21,380 nt of DNA from JBMOKT01 sp049323895. Its GTDB lineage: Bacteria; Bacillota; Peptococcia; Peptococcales; BICA1-8. Below, one piece after another: positions 1 through 5,670 of the stretch; position 1 is the stretch's first letter, and each line of letters starts with the position of its first letter. A model generated the notes under the pieces. That model made no database searches. It was given only the letters and a program-made list of their open reading frames with translations, and was not told where the DNA came from. A program made the translations under genes and the position numbers. The stretch lies in NCBI GenBank assembly GCA_049323895.1, contig JBMOKT010000007.1, positions 1-21,380 of the forward strand, in the 5' to 3' direction.

Positions 1-75
1 GCCATGGAAAAGGCCCTGCAGCAAATGAATTCCCAAAGTGCCTGGATGATGCAGCAGTTCGGCGGCGGGCAGTAA
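1..75 (+). CDS. fliD: Flagellar filament cap protein FliD, C-terminal fragment
   Basis: Only the last 24 codons are inside the window; the frame is open from base 1 to a TAA at 73-75. The visible tail contains ALQQMNSQSAWMMQQF and ends in GGGQ. This is the typical FliD C-terminus, an amphipathic helix with the QMNSQ..W..QQF pattern. FliD caps the growing filament outside the cell and promotes flagellin insertion. The assignment is supported by position: a FliT-like chaperone and fliS follow at once, the usual fliD-fliS order. The rest of the gene is upstream of the window. Confidence 0.85.
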   Translation, partial: AMEKALQQMNSQSAWMMQQFGGGQ

Positions 76-100
76 TAAAGATAAAAAGGTTGTGTTATTA

Positions 101-475
101 ATGAATAATCTAAAGGATTTGCAACAGTTGAAATTAGAATATTTACAGAATATCTACAATCTTACCCTGGAGCAGAAAAAAGCTTTAGCTGCCAATGACG
201 TTGATGAGCTTCAGCGACTGCTTGATGAAAAACAGGCTTACATCAATAAAATAAACCTGTTGGATTTTGATTTAAAAAAGATGGGTAATAACAATAATAT
301 GTTCCAAGCTATTCTTCAATCCATTATTGATATTGATAAGGAAAATAAAAATGCAGCTGCAGAATTCCTTTTTATACTAAAAGATAAGGTAGGCAAGGTC
401 CGTCAAGGAAGAAAGGTTCACCAGGCATACAATCCCTATCAATCCCAGGCAGCTTTTATTAATAAAGCAAGATAG
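101..475 (+). CDS. Small helical flagellar chaperone, FliT-like
   Basis: A 124-residue protein, almost wholly alpha-helical and coiled-coil-like, rich in Leu, Lys, Glu and Asn, with no signal peptide or membrane segment. Residues about 1-60 (LKDLQQLKLEYLQNIYNLTLEQKKAL...DELQRLLDEKQAYI) have the helical pattern of FliT/FlgN-type export chaperones, which keep late flagellar proteins soluble and deliver them to the export gate. It begins 25 bp after fliD and precedes fliS, which supports a role with FliD, but the family is too diverged for a firm name. An ATG at 101 is preferred; an in-frame GTG at 92 lies almost on the AAAAAGG that must serve as ribosome site. Its tail holds NPYQSQAAF, resembling the FliS N-terminus. 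Confidence 0.7.
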   Translation: MNNLKDLQQLKLEYLQNIYNLTLEQKKALAANDVDELQRLLDEKQAYINKINLLDFDLKKMGNNNNMFQAILQSIIDIDKENKNAAAEFLFILKDKVGKVRQGRKVHQAYNPYQSQAAFINKAR

Positions 476-490
476 CGTGCTTTATTAATA

Positions 491-538
491 GTGAAACAGT
501 GGAAAAGTGGAAAGGTAAGACAGTTTGAGAATGTTTCA
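491..538 (+). repeat. Diverged octamer tandem array
   Basis: Six consecutive 8-bp units can be read in register: GTGAAACA, GTGGAAAA, GTGGAAAG, GTAAGACA, GTTTGAGA, ATGTTTCA. The first three are close copies and the rest decay. The array lies in the 152-bp gap between the FliT-like gene and fliS and abuts a heptamer array. It carries no coding potential. Confidence 0.5.
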
Positions 539-603
539 ACTATTGACCATTAGCGATTGACTATAAGCCTTTTTTACCAGTCACCAGTCACTAGTCACCA
601 GTA
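539..603 (+). repeat. Heptamer tandem arrays upstream of fliS
   Basis: Two 7-bp arrays lie head to tail. At 539-566 the units are ACTATTG, ACCATTA, GCGATTG, ACTATAA. After a T-rich spacer, 576-603 holds ACCAGTC, ACCAGTC, ACTAGTC, ACCAGTA. The second array ends about 10 bp before the fliS ribosome binding site. Related ACTAGCC heptamers occur before tktN, ftsE and the RHS gene. I infer a genome-wide intergenic micro-repeat family. Confidence 0.65.
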
Positions 604-627
604 TCTAATTTAAAGGAGTGATTTATT

Positions 628-1050
628 TTGGCCCTAGCCCATAACCCTTATGCCCAGTACAAACAGCAGTCAGTTAATACAGCAACCCCGGAAAAACTTC
701 TTCTTATGCTTTTGGACGGGGCGGTAAAATTTTCTGGACAAGCCCGGAGAGCTTTGGAGGAAAAGGATGTTGAAAAGGCGAATTATTACCTCATCAGGTG
801 TCAGGATATTGTTCTTGAATTAATGGGCAGTTTAAATATGGAGTTTGAGATATCCCATTCTATATTTTCTATGTATGAGTATATTAATTACAACCTTCAA
901 CAGGCTAATATTCATAAGGATTTGAAATACCTTGATGAAGCCGAAAGATATTTGCTTGATTTTAGAGAAATTTGGGTTCAAGCAGCCAAACTGGCAAAAA
1001 ATCCAGCCATGAATAATTCTGGTGGTGATGTAGAGGGTGAACAAGAATAA
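628..1050 (+). CDS. fliS: Flagellar export chaperone FliS
   Basis: A 140-residue protein that matches FliS along its length. The N-terminus reads NPYAQYKQQSVNTATPEKLLLMLLDGAVKF, written here as motif NPY...YKQ..V.TA.PEKLLLMLLDGA, which is diagnostic. A four-helix bundle follows, and an acidic tail (GGDVEGEQE) ends it. FliS binds the disordered C-terminus of flagellin in the cytoplasm, stopping premature polymerisation and guiding it to the export apparatus. The start is a TTG at 628, chosen because AAGGAG at 613-618 is well placed and the MALAHNPYAQY N-terminus fits the family length. Its 3' end overlaps the next gene by 14 bp, indicating translational coupling. Confidence 0.95.
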   Translation: MALAHNPYAQYKQQSVNTATPEKLLLMLLDGAVKFSGQARRALEEKDVEKANYYLIRCQDIVLELMGSLNMEFEISHSIFSMYEYINYNLQQANIHKDLKYLDEAERYLLDFREIWVQAAKLAKNPAMNNSGGDVEGEQE

Positions 1051-1537
1051 AATATTAACCCCCGTTTTGCACTCAATGGCAGAGGGATACCAAAAGCAGC
1101 TCAATAAATACCGAGCCATGCTTAAGCTTGCGCATAAACAGCAAGAATGTGCAGAAGAAAATGATATGGTTAAACTTGAGGAAGTTATTTTCGCAAGGCA
1201 GAAGCTAATCAAGGAACTAGATGAGATGAACAGAAGCCTCAGGCCTTTGCGGGACGGTATTGTTGACAGCCTTGGCCTTCAGGAATTTTCTAGTTCCGCA
1301 ATTTTGAAGGCGCTGCCTACAAAGGCGGCGGAGGAACTTGCCCAAGTCCTGGGGGAACTGGGTGAAATCCTATACACTATTAAAGAGATGGATGAGCTCA
1401 ATGAAAAACTCCTGAAAGATAAGCTTACAAGAGTAAACAACGATTTAAATACAGCACAAAAAAAACAGGCCTCTCAAAGGGTATATAGTAAAAAAAATGT
1501 TCAAAAGCCCGGTGAAAATTTTAATGAAACCAAATGA
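1037..1537 (+). CDS. FlgN-like flagellar chaperone
   Basis: A 166-residue, strongly helical cytoplasmic protein. Residues about 14-65 (MAEGYQKQLNKYRAMLKLAHKQQ... and LEEVIFARQKLIKELDEMN) show the long first helix pair of the FlgN family, chaperones for hook-associated proteins FlgK and FlgL. A second helical pair covers about 95-135, and the basic tail looks disordered. The GTG at 1037 lies inside the fliS stop region, so coupled translation is likely; an ATG at 1076 is an alternative but lacks a clear ribosome site. It is the last gene of the flagellar cluster and is followed at once by a terminator. FliT is the other possible family. Confidence 0.65.
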   Translation: MNKNKILTPVLHSMAEGYQKQLNKYRAMLKLAHKQQECAEENDMVKLEEVIFARQKLIKELDEMNRSLRPLRDGIVDSLGLQEFSSSAILKALPTKAAEELAQVLGELGEILYTIKEMDELNEKLLKDKLTRVNNDLNTAQKKQASQRVYSKKNVQKPGENFNETK

Positions 1538-1565
1538 ATCGACGTTCTTATTACGTCGATTTTTG
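1538..1565 (+). terminator. Rho-independent terminator of the flagellar operon
   Basis: A perfect 8-bp stem, ATCGACGT at 1538-1545 and ACGTCGAT at 1553-1560, encloses a 7-nt loop and is followed by TTTTT. It begins directly after the TGA of the FlgN-like gene. Confidence 0.9.
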
Positions 1566-1591
1566 GCTGTTATCATCTAAATTTTTCCGAA

Positions 1592-1781
1592 AAATCAACA
1601 GGATTTTTTATAAATTCGACAAAGATATTAAATATCTAGGTTTAAAGTGAAGTTTTTTTAGTGCAGCAATTTTAAAAATCCACAGGCAAATGCACCATTT
1701 CTCAAGTTATCGACAGACTTATCCACATTATCCACAGATTTTTGCACTATAGTGGTAATTTGTGGAAATTAGTTTTCGACA
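1592..1781 (+). promoter_or_regulatory. DnaA-box cluster
   Basis: Two perfect DnaA boxes (TTATCCACA) sit end to end at 1719-1727 and 1728-1736, preceded by a one-mismatch box TTATCGACA at 1707-1715. Weaker same-strand relatives are AAATCAACA at 1592, AAATCCACA at 1676 and TTTTCGACA at 1773, with one reverse relative at 1761-1769. A perfect palindrome CACTATAGTG lies at 1745-1754. A tract rich in A and T follows from about 1785 to 1930. DnaA binding is expected from the consensus. Whether this is an origin, a titration site or a regulatory site cannot be decided here. No dnaA, dnaN or rpmH is nearby, so a primary oriC is less likely. Confidence 0.7.
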
Positions 1782-1901
1782 AATATTTTTGCGAAAGATA
1801 AAGAAAGATTTAAGGATAATCATTGGAAAAAATATTTAACTAATAAATTATTTTATTAAAGATGGAAATTCATTGTTGGTAAAAATTAATTAAAACAAGT
1901 A

Positions 1902-1930
1902 TTGATTAAATATTCATAAGTAAGTATAAT
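1902..1930 (+). promoter_or_regulatory. Sigma-A promoter for glnHPQ
   Basis: TTGATT at 1902-1907 and a perfect TATAAT at 1925-1930 are separated by exactly 17 bp. The predicted transcription start lies about 45 bp before the glnH ATG, whose AAGGGGG ribosome site is at 1967-1973. It lies at the end of the AT-rich tract next to the DnaA boxes, so DnaA could influence it. Confidence 0.8.
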
Positions 1931-1980
1931 TATGGACAGTTAGAAAAAGATATTTTTGGAAGAAAGAAGGGGGTACGGGT

Positions 1981-2787
1981 ATGAAAAAATATTTAAAGTT
2001 AATACTGGTAATGCTCTTAATTTTTACTCTTTTAGGGGCAGTAGGCTGTGCAAAAAAAGAGGAGCCAAAGGAAGAACCTAAGGCAGAGGCACCTAAGGAA
2101 GAACCAAAGCAGGAAGTAGTTTACCGTGTTGGTACAGAACCAACATTTCCGCCATTTGAAATGACTGATGACAAAACAGGTGAAATTATTGGCTTTGATA
2201 TAGACTTAATCAAGGCAATTGCTGAAGACCAAGGCTTTAAAGTAGAGATAATCAACCTGGGTTTTGATGGATTAATACCTGCAGTCCAATCGGGCAATAT
2301 TGATATTATTGCTTCCGGTATGTCCATTACTGATAAGCGTGAACAAGAAGTTGATTTTAGTGAGGCTTACATTGATGCTGGTCTTGCCATTGCAGTTGCA
2401 GGCAAAAATGAGGATATAAAAGGTAAAGATGATCTAAAAGGCAAAACAGTCGCAGTACAAATTGGCACCACAGGCGCCAACAAAGCCCAGGAATTAAAAG
2501 ATGCCGGTTTAATAAAGGAGATTAAAACCTTTAATACCGTTGATGTTGTAATGTTGGAGCTAATGAACGGCGGTGCAGATGCTGTAATTAACGATAAGCC
2601 TGTTACTGAAGCATTTATGGCTAAGCAACCAGGTAAAATTAAAGTTGTGGGTGAAGTATTAGAGAGTGACTCCTACGGCTTTGCCGTTAAGGAAGGCAAC
2701 AAAGAATTACTTGAAAAAATTAATGCAGGTTTGAAAAAGGCAAAAGATAATGGAAAATACGCAGAACTTCAAAAGAAATATTTTTAA
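1981..2787 (+). CDS. glnH: Polar amino acid ABC transporter, substrate-binding lipoprotein
   Basis: A 268-residue solute-binding protein of family 3 (PBPb fold). Residues 1-22 are a lipoprotein signal peptide ending AVGC, with Cys23 the predicted lipidation site. A Lys/Glu/Pro linker (KEEPKEEPKAEAPKEE) spans about 26-45. The binding domain starts at YRVGTEPTFPPFEM and shows GFDIDLIKAIAE, the family signature, then DIIASGMSITDKREQEVDFSEAY, here split as ASGMSIT, KRE and VDFS. A capture role outside the membrane, handing an amino acid to the permease encoded downstream, follows from the family. Glutamine is only the commonest annotation; cystine, arginine or another polar amino acid is possible. 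A terminator follows at once, which should keep its level above that of the permease. Confidence 0.9.
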   Translation: MKKYLKLILVMLLIFTLLGAVGCAKKEEPKEEPKAEAPKEEPKQEVVYRVGTEPTFPPFEMTDDKTGEIIGFDIDLIKAIAEDQGFKVEIINLGFDGLIPAVQSGNIDIIASGMSITDKREQEVDFSEAYIDAGLAIAVAGKNEDIKGKDDLKGKTVAVQIGTTGANKAQELKDAGLIKEIKTFNTVDVVMLELMNGGADAVINDKPVTEAFMAKQPGKIKVVGEVLESDSYGFAVKEGNKELLEKINAGLKKAKDNGKYAELQKKYF

Positions 2788-2801
2788 TTGATTAATAGCA
2801 C

Positions 2802-2832
2802 AAATGCGTAACACAATGTGTTACGCATTTTT
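2802..2832 (+). terminator. Intraoperon terminator after glnH
   Basis: A 13-bp perfect stem joins 2802-2814 (AAATGCGTAACAC) and 2818-2830 (GTGTTACGCATTT) with a 3-nt loop, ending in a run of T. It lies 14 bp after the glnH stop and before glnP. Partial termination would give an excess of binding protein over membrane components, a common arrangement. Confidence 0.85.
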
Positions 2833-2834
2833 AC

Positions 2835-2947
2835 AAATGGGGACATTCCTCAACAAAAGTGTTTACCCGGAAAGAGGAGTGTCCCCTTTCAAATTGGGAC
2901 ATTCCTCAAGAATAGCGCTTAACCTAAAAAGAGGAGTCTCCCCTTTC
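2835..2947 (+). repeat. Two tandem 56/57-bp foldback repeats
   Basis: Copy 1 is 2835-2890 and copy 2 is 2891-2947, directly adjacent. Both begin AAATnGGGACATTCCTCAA and end GAGGAGTnTCCCCTTTC. Within each copy the ends are inverted: GGGACATTCCTC faces GAGGAGTGTCCC, with a variable 20-25 nt middle. Each copy can therefore form a hairpin in DNA or mRNA. The layout resembles REP-type elements mobilised by RAYT transposases; that link is inference. They fill the gap between the glnH terminator and glnP. Confidence 0.85.
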
Positions 2948-2969
2948 AGCAAGAGGAGGTGTGGATATT

Positions 2970-3665
2970 ATGGAGATTTTGCAATCCTATATAGGACATA
3001 TTATAAGTGTGATGCCTCAATTGCTAAATGGCGCTGTTTTGACAGTTGAAATAACAACCCTGTCGGTGTTTTTTGGAATAATTATAGGTTTATTTATGGG
3101 CTTGGGCAAGCTGTCAAAAAATCTTTTATTTAAAGTTCCCAGCACTATTTATGTTGATTTTATCAGAGGTACTCCTCTCTTTGTTCAAATATTATTATTC
3201 TATTATGGACTCCCTTATTTAATAGCTGGAATAACTAAAGGTTCCTTTCGCATTGAACCAATGGTTGCTGCTGTCTTTGTGTGCAGTATAAACAGCGGTG
3301 CTTATGTTGCGGAAATCTTTCGGGCGGGCATTCAATCAATCGAAAGAGGTCAAATGGAGGCTGCCCGCTCGCTAGGAATGACCCATACACAGGCCATGCG
3401 GTATATAATCCTTCCCCAGGCCTTTAAGAGAATCGTACCTCCCTTGGGCAACGAGTTTATAGTTTTATTAAAAGATACATCATTGCTGGCTGTCATAGGT
3501 GTTCAGGAGCTTACCCGTAAAGGGCAGCTTTATGTTGCCGTAACCTTTGCGTCCTTTCCTACGTATATTGGTGTTGCTTTAGTTTATTTGGTAATGACTT
3601 TAACTATTTCCAGACTTGTTACTTGGACAGAAAGGAGGCTTGGTGTCAGTGATCGTCGTGAATGA
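2970..3665 (+). CDS. glnP: Polar amino acid ABC transporter permease
   Basis: A 231-residue inner-membrane protein of the HisM/GlnP type with about five membrane-spanning segments. The early segment is LTVEITTLSVFFGIIIGLFMG. The cytoplasmic coupling (EAA) loop reads EAARSLGMTHTQAMRYIILPQA, seen as the pieces EAARSLGMT and ILPQAFKRIVPPLGNEF; this loop contacts the ATPase. YVDFIRGTPLFVQILL is the family's N-terminal signature. The ATG at 2970 is chosen since GAGGAGG at 2953-2959 gives workable spacing; a GTG at 2961 would abut that site. It overlaps glnQ by 17 bp, so the two are translationally coupled. Confidence 0.92.
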   Translation: MEILQSYIGHIISVMPQLLNGAVLTVEITTLSVFFGIIIGLFMGLGKLSKNLLFKVPSTIYVDFIRGTPLFVQILLFYYGLPYLIAGITKGSFRIEPMVAAVFVCSINSGAYVAEIFRAGIQSIERGQMEAARSLGMTHTQAMRYIILPQAFKRIVPPLGNEFIVLLKDTSLLAVIGVQELTRKGQLYVAVTFASFPTYIGVALVYLVMTLTISRLVTWTERRLGVSDRRE

Positions 3666-4371
3666 TTTATATAAAAGCTTTGGCAGTTTACAGGTTCTTA
3701 AAGGTATCACTGAAAGAATTAAACCACAGGAAGTTGTATGCGTAATAGGTCCCTCCGGTTCAGGTAAGAGCACCTTTCTGCGGTGCATCAACCTTTTGGA
3801 AACACCTACCTCCGGTGAAATTATAATTAATGATCGAAGTATAACAGACCCTAAGAATGACATTAATAAAATACGTGAAGATGTAGGCATGGTATTTCAG
3901 CGTTTTAACCTTTTTCCCCATATGACTGCTTTAGAGAACATTACCTTGGCTCCTATCAAGGTTAGGGGACTTAGTCAAAAAGAAGCAGAAGAGAGGGCCC
4001 ATACTTTACTGGCTAAGGTAGGGCTGACAGATAAAGCAAATGTCTACCCTGATGCCCTATCAGGAGGACAGCAGCAAAGGGTGGCTATCGCCCGGGCATT
4101 AGCAATGCGTCCGAAGGTTATGCTCTTTGATGAGCCTACATCTGCCCTCGACCCGGAAATGGTAGGGGAAGTATTGGCGGTAATGAAGGATTTGGCCCAG
4201 GAAGGAATGACTATGGTTGTTGTAACCCATGAGATGGGTTTTGCCAGAGAAGTAGGAGACAGGGTATTATTTATGGATGAGGGCATTATTGTTGAACAAG
4301 GTACCCCCGTTAATATATTCAACAATGCCCAAAGTGAACGCACCAGGGCATTCTTAAGCAAAATTTTATAA
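3649..4371 (+). CDS. glnQ: Polar amino acid ABC transporter ATP-binding protein
   Basis: A 240-residue ABC ATPase that energises the importer. Walker A is GPSGSGKST (about 34-42), the signature is LSGGQQQRVAIARALA, Walker B is VMLFDEPTSALDPE, and the switch His lies in VVVTHEMGFA. The Q-loop is VFQRFNLFPHMT. These are the hallmarks of the polar amino acid uptake subfamily. The GTG at 3649 gives the family-typical N-terminus MIVVNDLYKSFG and lies 10 nt after AAGGAGG; GTG 3643 or TTG 3640 are nearer alternatives. It is the last gene of the operon and overlaps glnP. Confidence 0.93.
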   Translation: MIVVNDLYKSFGSLQVLKGITERIKPQEVVCVIGPSGSGKSTFLRCINLLETPTSGEIIINDRSITDPKNDINKIREDVGMVFQRFNLFPHMTALENITLAPIKVRGLSQKEAEERAHTLLAKVGLTDKANVYPDALSGGQQQRVAIARALAMRPKVMLFDEPTSALDPEMVGEVLAVMKDLAQEGMTMVVVTHEMGFAREVGDRVLFMDEGIIVEQGTPVNIFNNAQSERTRAFLSKIL

Positions 4372-4384
4372 CTTAAAAATTTAA

Positions 4385-4408
4385 ACCCCAGAGTGAATAC
4401 TCTGGGGT
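4385..4408. terminator. Bidirectional terminator between glnQ and csp
   Basis: A perfect 9-bp stem, ACCCCAGAG at 4385-4393 and CTCTGGGGT at 4400-4408, has a 6-nt loop. On the minus strand it is followed by a T-rich tail (TTTAAATTTTT), so it terminates the csp transcript well. On the plus strand the T tract is weaker, but it is the only candidate for the end of glnHPQ. Confidence 0.75.
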
Positions 4409-4445
4409 AGTGTTTGCCTGTGTTAAAGCTAAAATTTCTTATATC

Positions 4446-4643
4446 TTAAAGCTTTTCAACGTTGGCAGCTTGAGGTCCTCTGGCACCTTCAACAACTTCA
4501 AAACTAACTGTTTGACCTTCGTCTAAAGTTTTGAAGCCGTCTGTTTGGATGGCGGAGAAATGTACAAATACATCTTTTCCGTCTTCTCCTTCAATAAAAC
4601 CATAACCCTTCTCCGCATTAAACCATTTTACTTTTCCTTGCAT
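4446..4643 (-). CDS. csp: Cold-shock protein (CspA/CspB family)
   Basis: A 65-residue single cold-shock domain, the normal length. It begins MQGKVKWFNAEKGYGFIE, with RNP1 as KGYGFIE, and RNP2 is VFVHFSAI. The middle region DGFKTLDEGQTVSFEV and the ending GPQAANVEKL also fit. These proteins bind single-stranded RNA and DNA in the cytoplasm and melt mRNA structure at low temperature or on entry to stationary phase. The start is the ATG that gives the MQGKVKWFN N-terminus, with AGGAAGG about 9 nt upstream; a longer reading adding seven residues would swallow that site. It is monocistronic, between its own promoter and a terminator. Confidence 0.97.
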   Translation of the reverse strand: MQGKVKWFNAEKGYGFIEGEDGKDVFVHFSAIQTDGFKTLDEGQTVSFEVVEGARGPQAANVEKL

Positions 4644-4673
4644 GTAAAAAATCCTTCCTTTCATAAATAAACT

Positions 4674-4694
4674 GTAAGTATATTTTGTACTTAC
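4674..4694 (-). promoter_or_regulatory. csp 5'UTR hairpin
   Basis: On the minus-strand transcript GTAAGTA and TACTTAC can pair as a 7-bp stem with a 7-nt loop. It falls just after the predicted transcription start and about 30 nt before the csp start codon. Structured leaders with temperature-dependent folding are known for cold-shock genes; that function here is inference. Confidence 0.5.
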
Positions 4695-4701
4695 TCTCGT
4701 A

Positions 4702-4730
4702 ATTATATACTTTTTTTATTTAATTGGCAA
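4702..4730 (-). promoter_or_regulatory. Sigma-A promoter of csp
   Basis: Reading the minus strand, TTGCCA (4725-4730) and TATAAT (4702-4707) are separated by 17 bp. An inverted repeat with arms at 4726-4736 and 4748-4758 (core CAACTTTTA / TAAAAGTTG) overlaps the -35 box and could be an operator. Confidence 0.8.
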
Positions 4731-4767
4731 CTTTTAAAGAAAAAATCTAAAAGTTGTCATTACAGCA

Positions 4768-4795
4768 AAAAATCTGGGACTTAGCCCAGATTTTT
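4768..4795 (-). terminator. Terminator of hpf
   Basis: AAAAATCTGGG at 4768-4778 pairs perfectly with CCCAGATTTTT at 4785-4795. The stem is flanked by A and T runs, so it can act in both directions. It starts within the hpf stop codon and isolates hpf from csp. Confidence 0.85.
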
Positions 4796-5331
4796 CAACC
4801 AAATTCAGGTTCTATTAAACCATAGTTTCCATCCTTGCGTTTATAAACCACATTTACCTCTTCGGTATCTGCATTAAGGAAAACGAAAAAGTTATGTCCT
4901 AAAAGGTCCATCTGCATTACAGCTTCTTCCTCGGGCATTGGTTTTACAGCAAAGCGTTTTGTTCTTACAATCATAGGCTGTTCTATAGTATCATCCGGGG
5001 ATTTATTGCCATTGGGGACTAAATCTAAGACTGAAAAATTTCTGATTTGTTTGTTAATGCGGGTTTTATATTTACGAACCTGTCTTTCTACTTTCTCTAA
5101 AACATTATCGATTGAAGCATACATGTCGTTTGTCTGTTCTTCACCCCGCAGTATAATTCCATCAATGGGAATAGTCACTTCAATTCTATGCAGGTCCTTT
5201 TCTACTACCAGGGTAACAGTTGCCTCTAACTCCCCCTCAAAATATTTTTGGATTTTTCCCACCTTTTTTTCTACGTACTCTTTTAGTGCTGGTGTGACCT
5301 CCATATTTTTGCCTTTAATAATAATATTCAT
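4795..5331 (-). CDS. hpf: Ribosome hibernation promoting factor, long form
   Basis: A 178-residue protein with the two-domain structure of long HPF (YvyD type). Residues about 1-100 form the S30AE ribosome-binding domain, beginning MNIIIKGKNMEVTPALKEYVEKK. Residues about 120-178 form the dimerisation domain, with VRTKRFAVKPMPEEEAVMQMDLLGH and the ending GNYGLIEPEFG, here cited as pieces. Long HPF occupies the mRNA/tRNA channel of the 30S subunit and joins two ribosomes into inactive 100S dimers in stationary phase. A GGGAG ribosome site precedes the ATG. The gene lies just upstream of secA in the opposite orientation and has a sigma-H-like promoter. Confidence 0.95.
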   Translation of the reverse strand: MNIIIKGKNMEVTPALKEYVEKKVGKIQKYFEGELEATVTLVVEKDLHRIEVTIPIDGIILRGEEQTNDMYASIDNVLEKVERQVRKYKTRINKQIRNFSVLDLVPNGNKSPDDTIEQPMIVRTKRFAVKPMPEEEAVMQMDLLGHNFFVFLNADTEEVNVVYKRKDGNYGLIEPEFG

Positions 5332-5366
5332 TTAACCAGCTCCCTTCTAGGTACTATGTTATAAAT

Positions 5367-5393
5367 ATTCCATGTCAGGATAAATTATCCTTC
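5367..5393 (-). promoter_or_regulatory. Sigma-H-like promoter of hpf
   Basis: On the minus strand GAAGGATAA (5385-5393) matches the sigma-H -35 consensus RnAGGAwww. After 11 bp, ATGGAAT (5367-5373) matches the -10 consensus RnnGAAT. The start of transcription would fall about 30 nt before the hpf ATG. In Bacillus subtilis the homologue yvyD is under sigma-B and sigma-H control, so the match is biologically sensible. The -35 box and spacer also form a 15-bp palindrome (AGGATAAATTATCCT). Confidence 0.65.
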
Positions 5394-5529
5394 TATGAAA
5401 TAATTTCCATATTTTACAGCTTGTCTTGTTCCAAAATGAATATTCCTTGTATTTATATTTACCCCAAAACACTAAACTGTAAACCAAGAAAAATAATTTT
5501 TAGGGTATTTTGCAGTAGTTTTAAAAATA

Positions 5530-5559
5530 TTAGATAACAAATTTTAAATATGTTAAAAT
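5530..5559 (+). promoter_or_regulatory. Possible secA promoter
   Basis: TTAGAT at 5530-5535 and TAAAAT at 5554-5559 are separated by 18 bp. The -10 is good and the -35 poor. It would give a leader of about 105 nt containing the octamer array. No better plus-strand candidate is seen between 5332 and 5670. Confidence 0.4.
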
Positions 5560-5605
5560 AGCTACTGTAAGTAAATGGTTTTAGCTTAAAAATGATGAAT
5601 TAATG

Positions 5606-5653
5606 CAAATAGCCGATAGTAATAGACGAACTGACGAATAGACGAATAGATAA
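5606..5653 (+). repeat. Octamer tandem array upstream of secA
   Basis: Six 8-bp units read in register: CAAATAGC, CGATAGTA, ATAGACGA, ACTGACGA, ATAGACGA, ATAGATAA. The array ends just before the secA ribosome site CGGAGTGA and so belongs to the mRNA leader. Confidence 0.6.
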
Positions 5654-5670
5654 GAACGGAGTGATATGTA

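Noticed and set aside
832..1212. A 126-codon minus-strand frame across fliS and the next gene
   Set aside because: Both plus-strand genes are well supported by family motifs; this is a shadow.
2804..3049. An 81-codon frame over the glnH-glnP gap
   Set aside because: It is translated from the terminator stem and the tandem repeats and runs out of frame into glnP.
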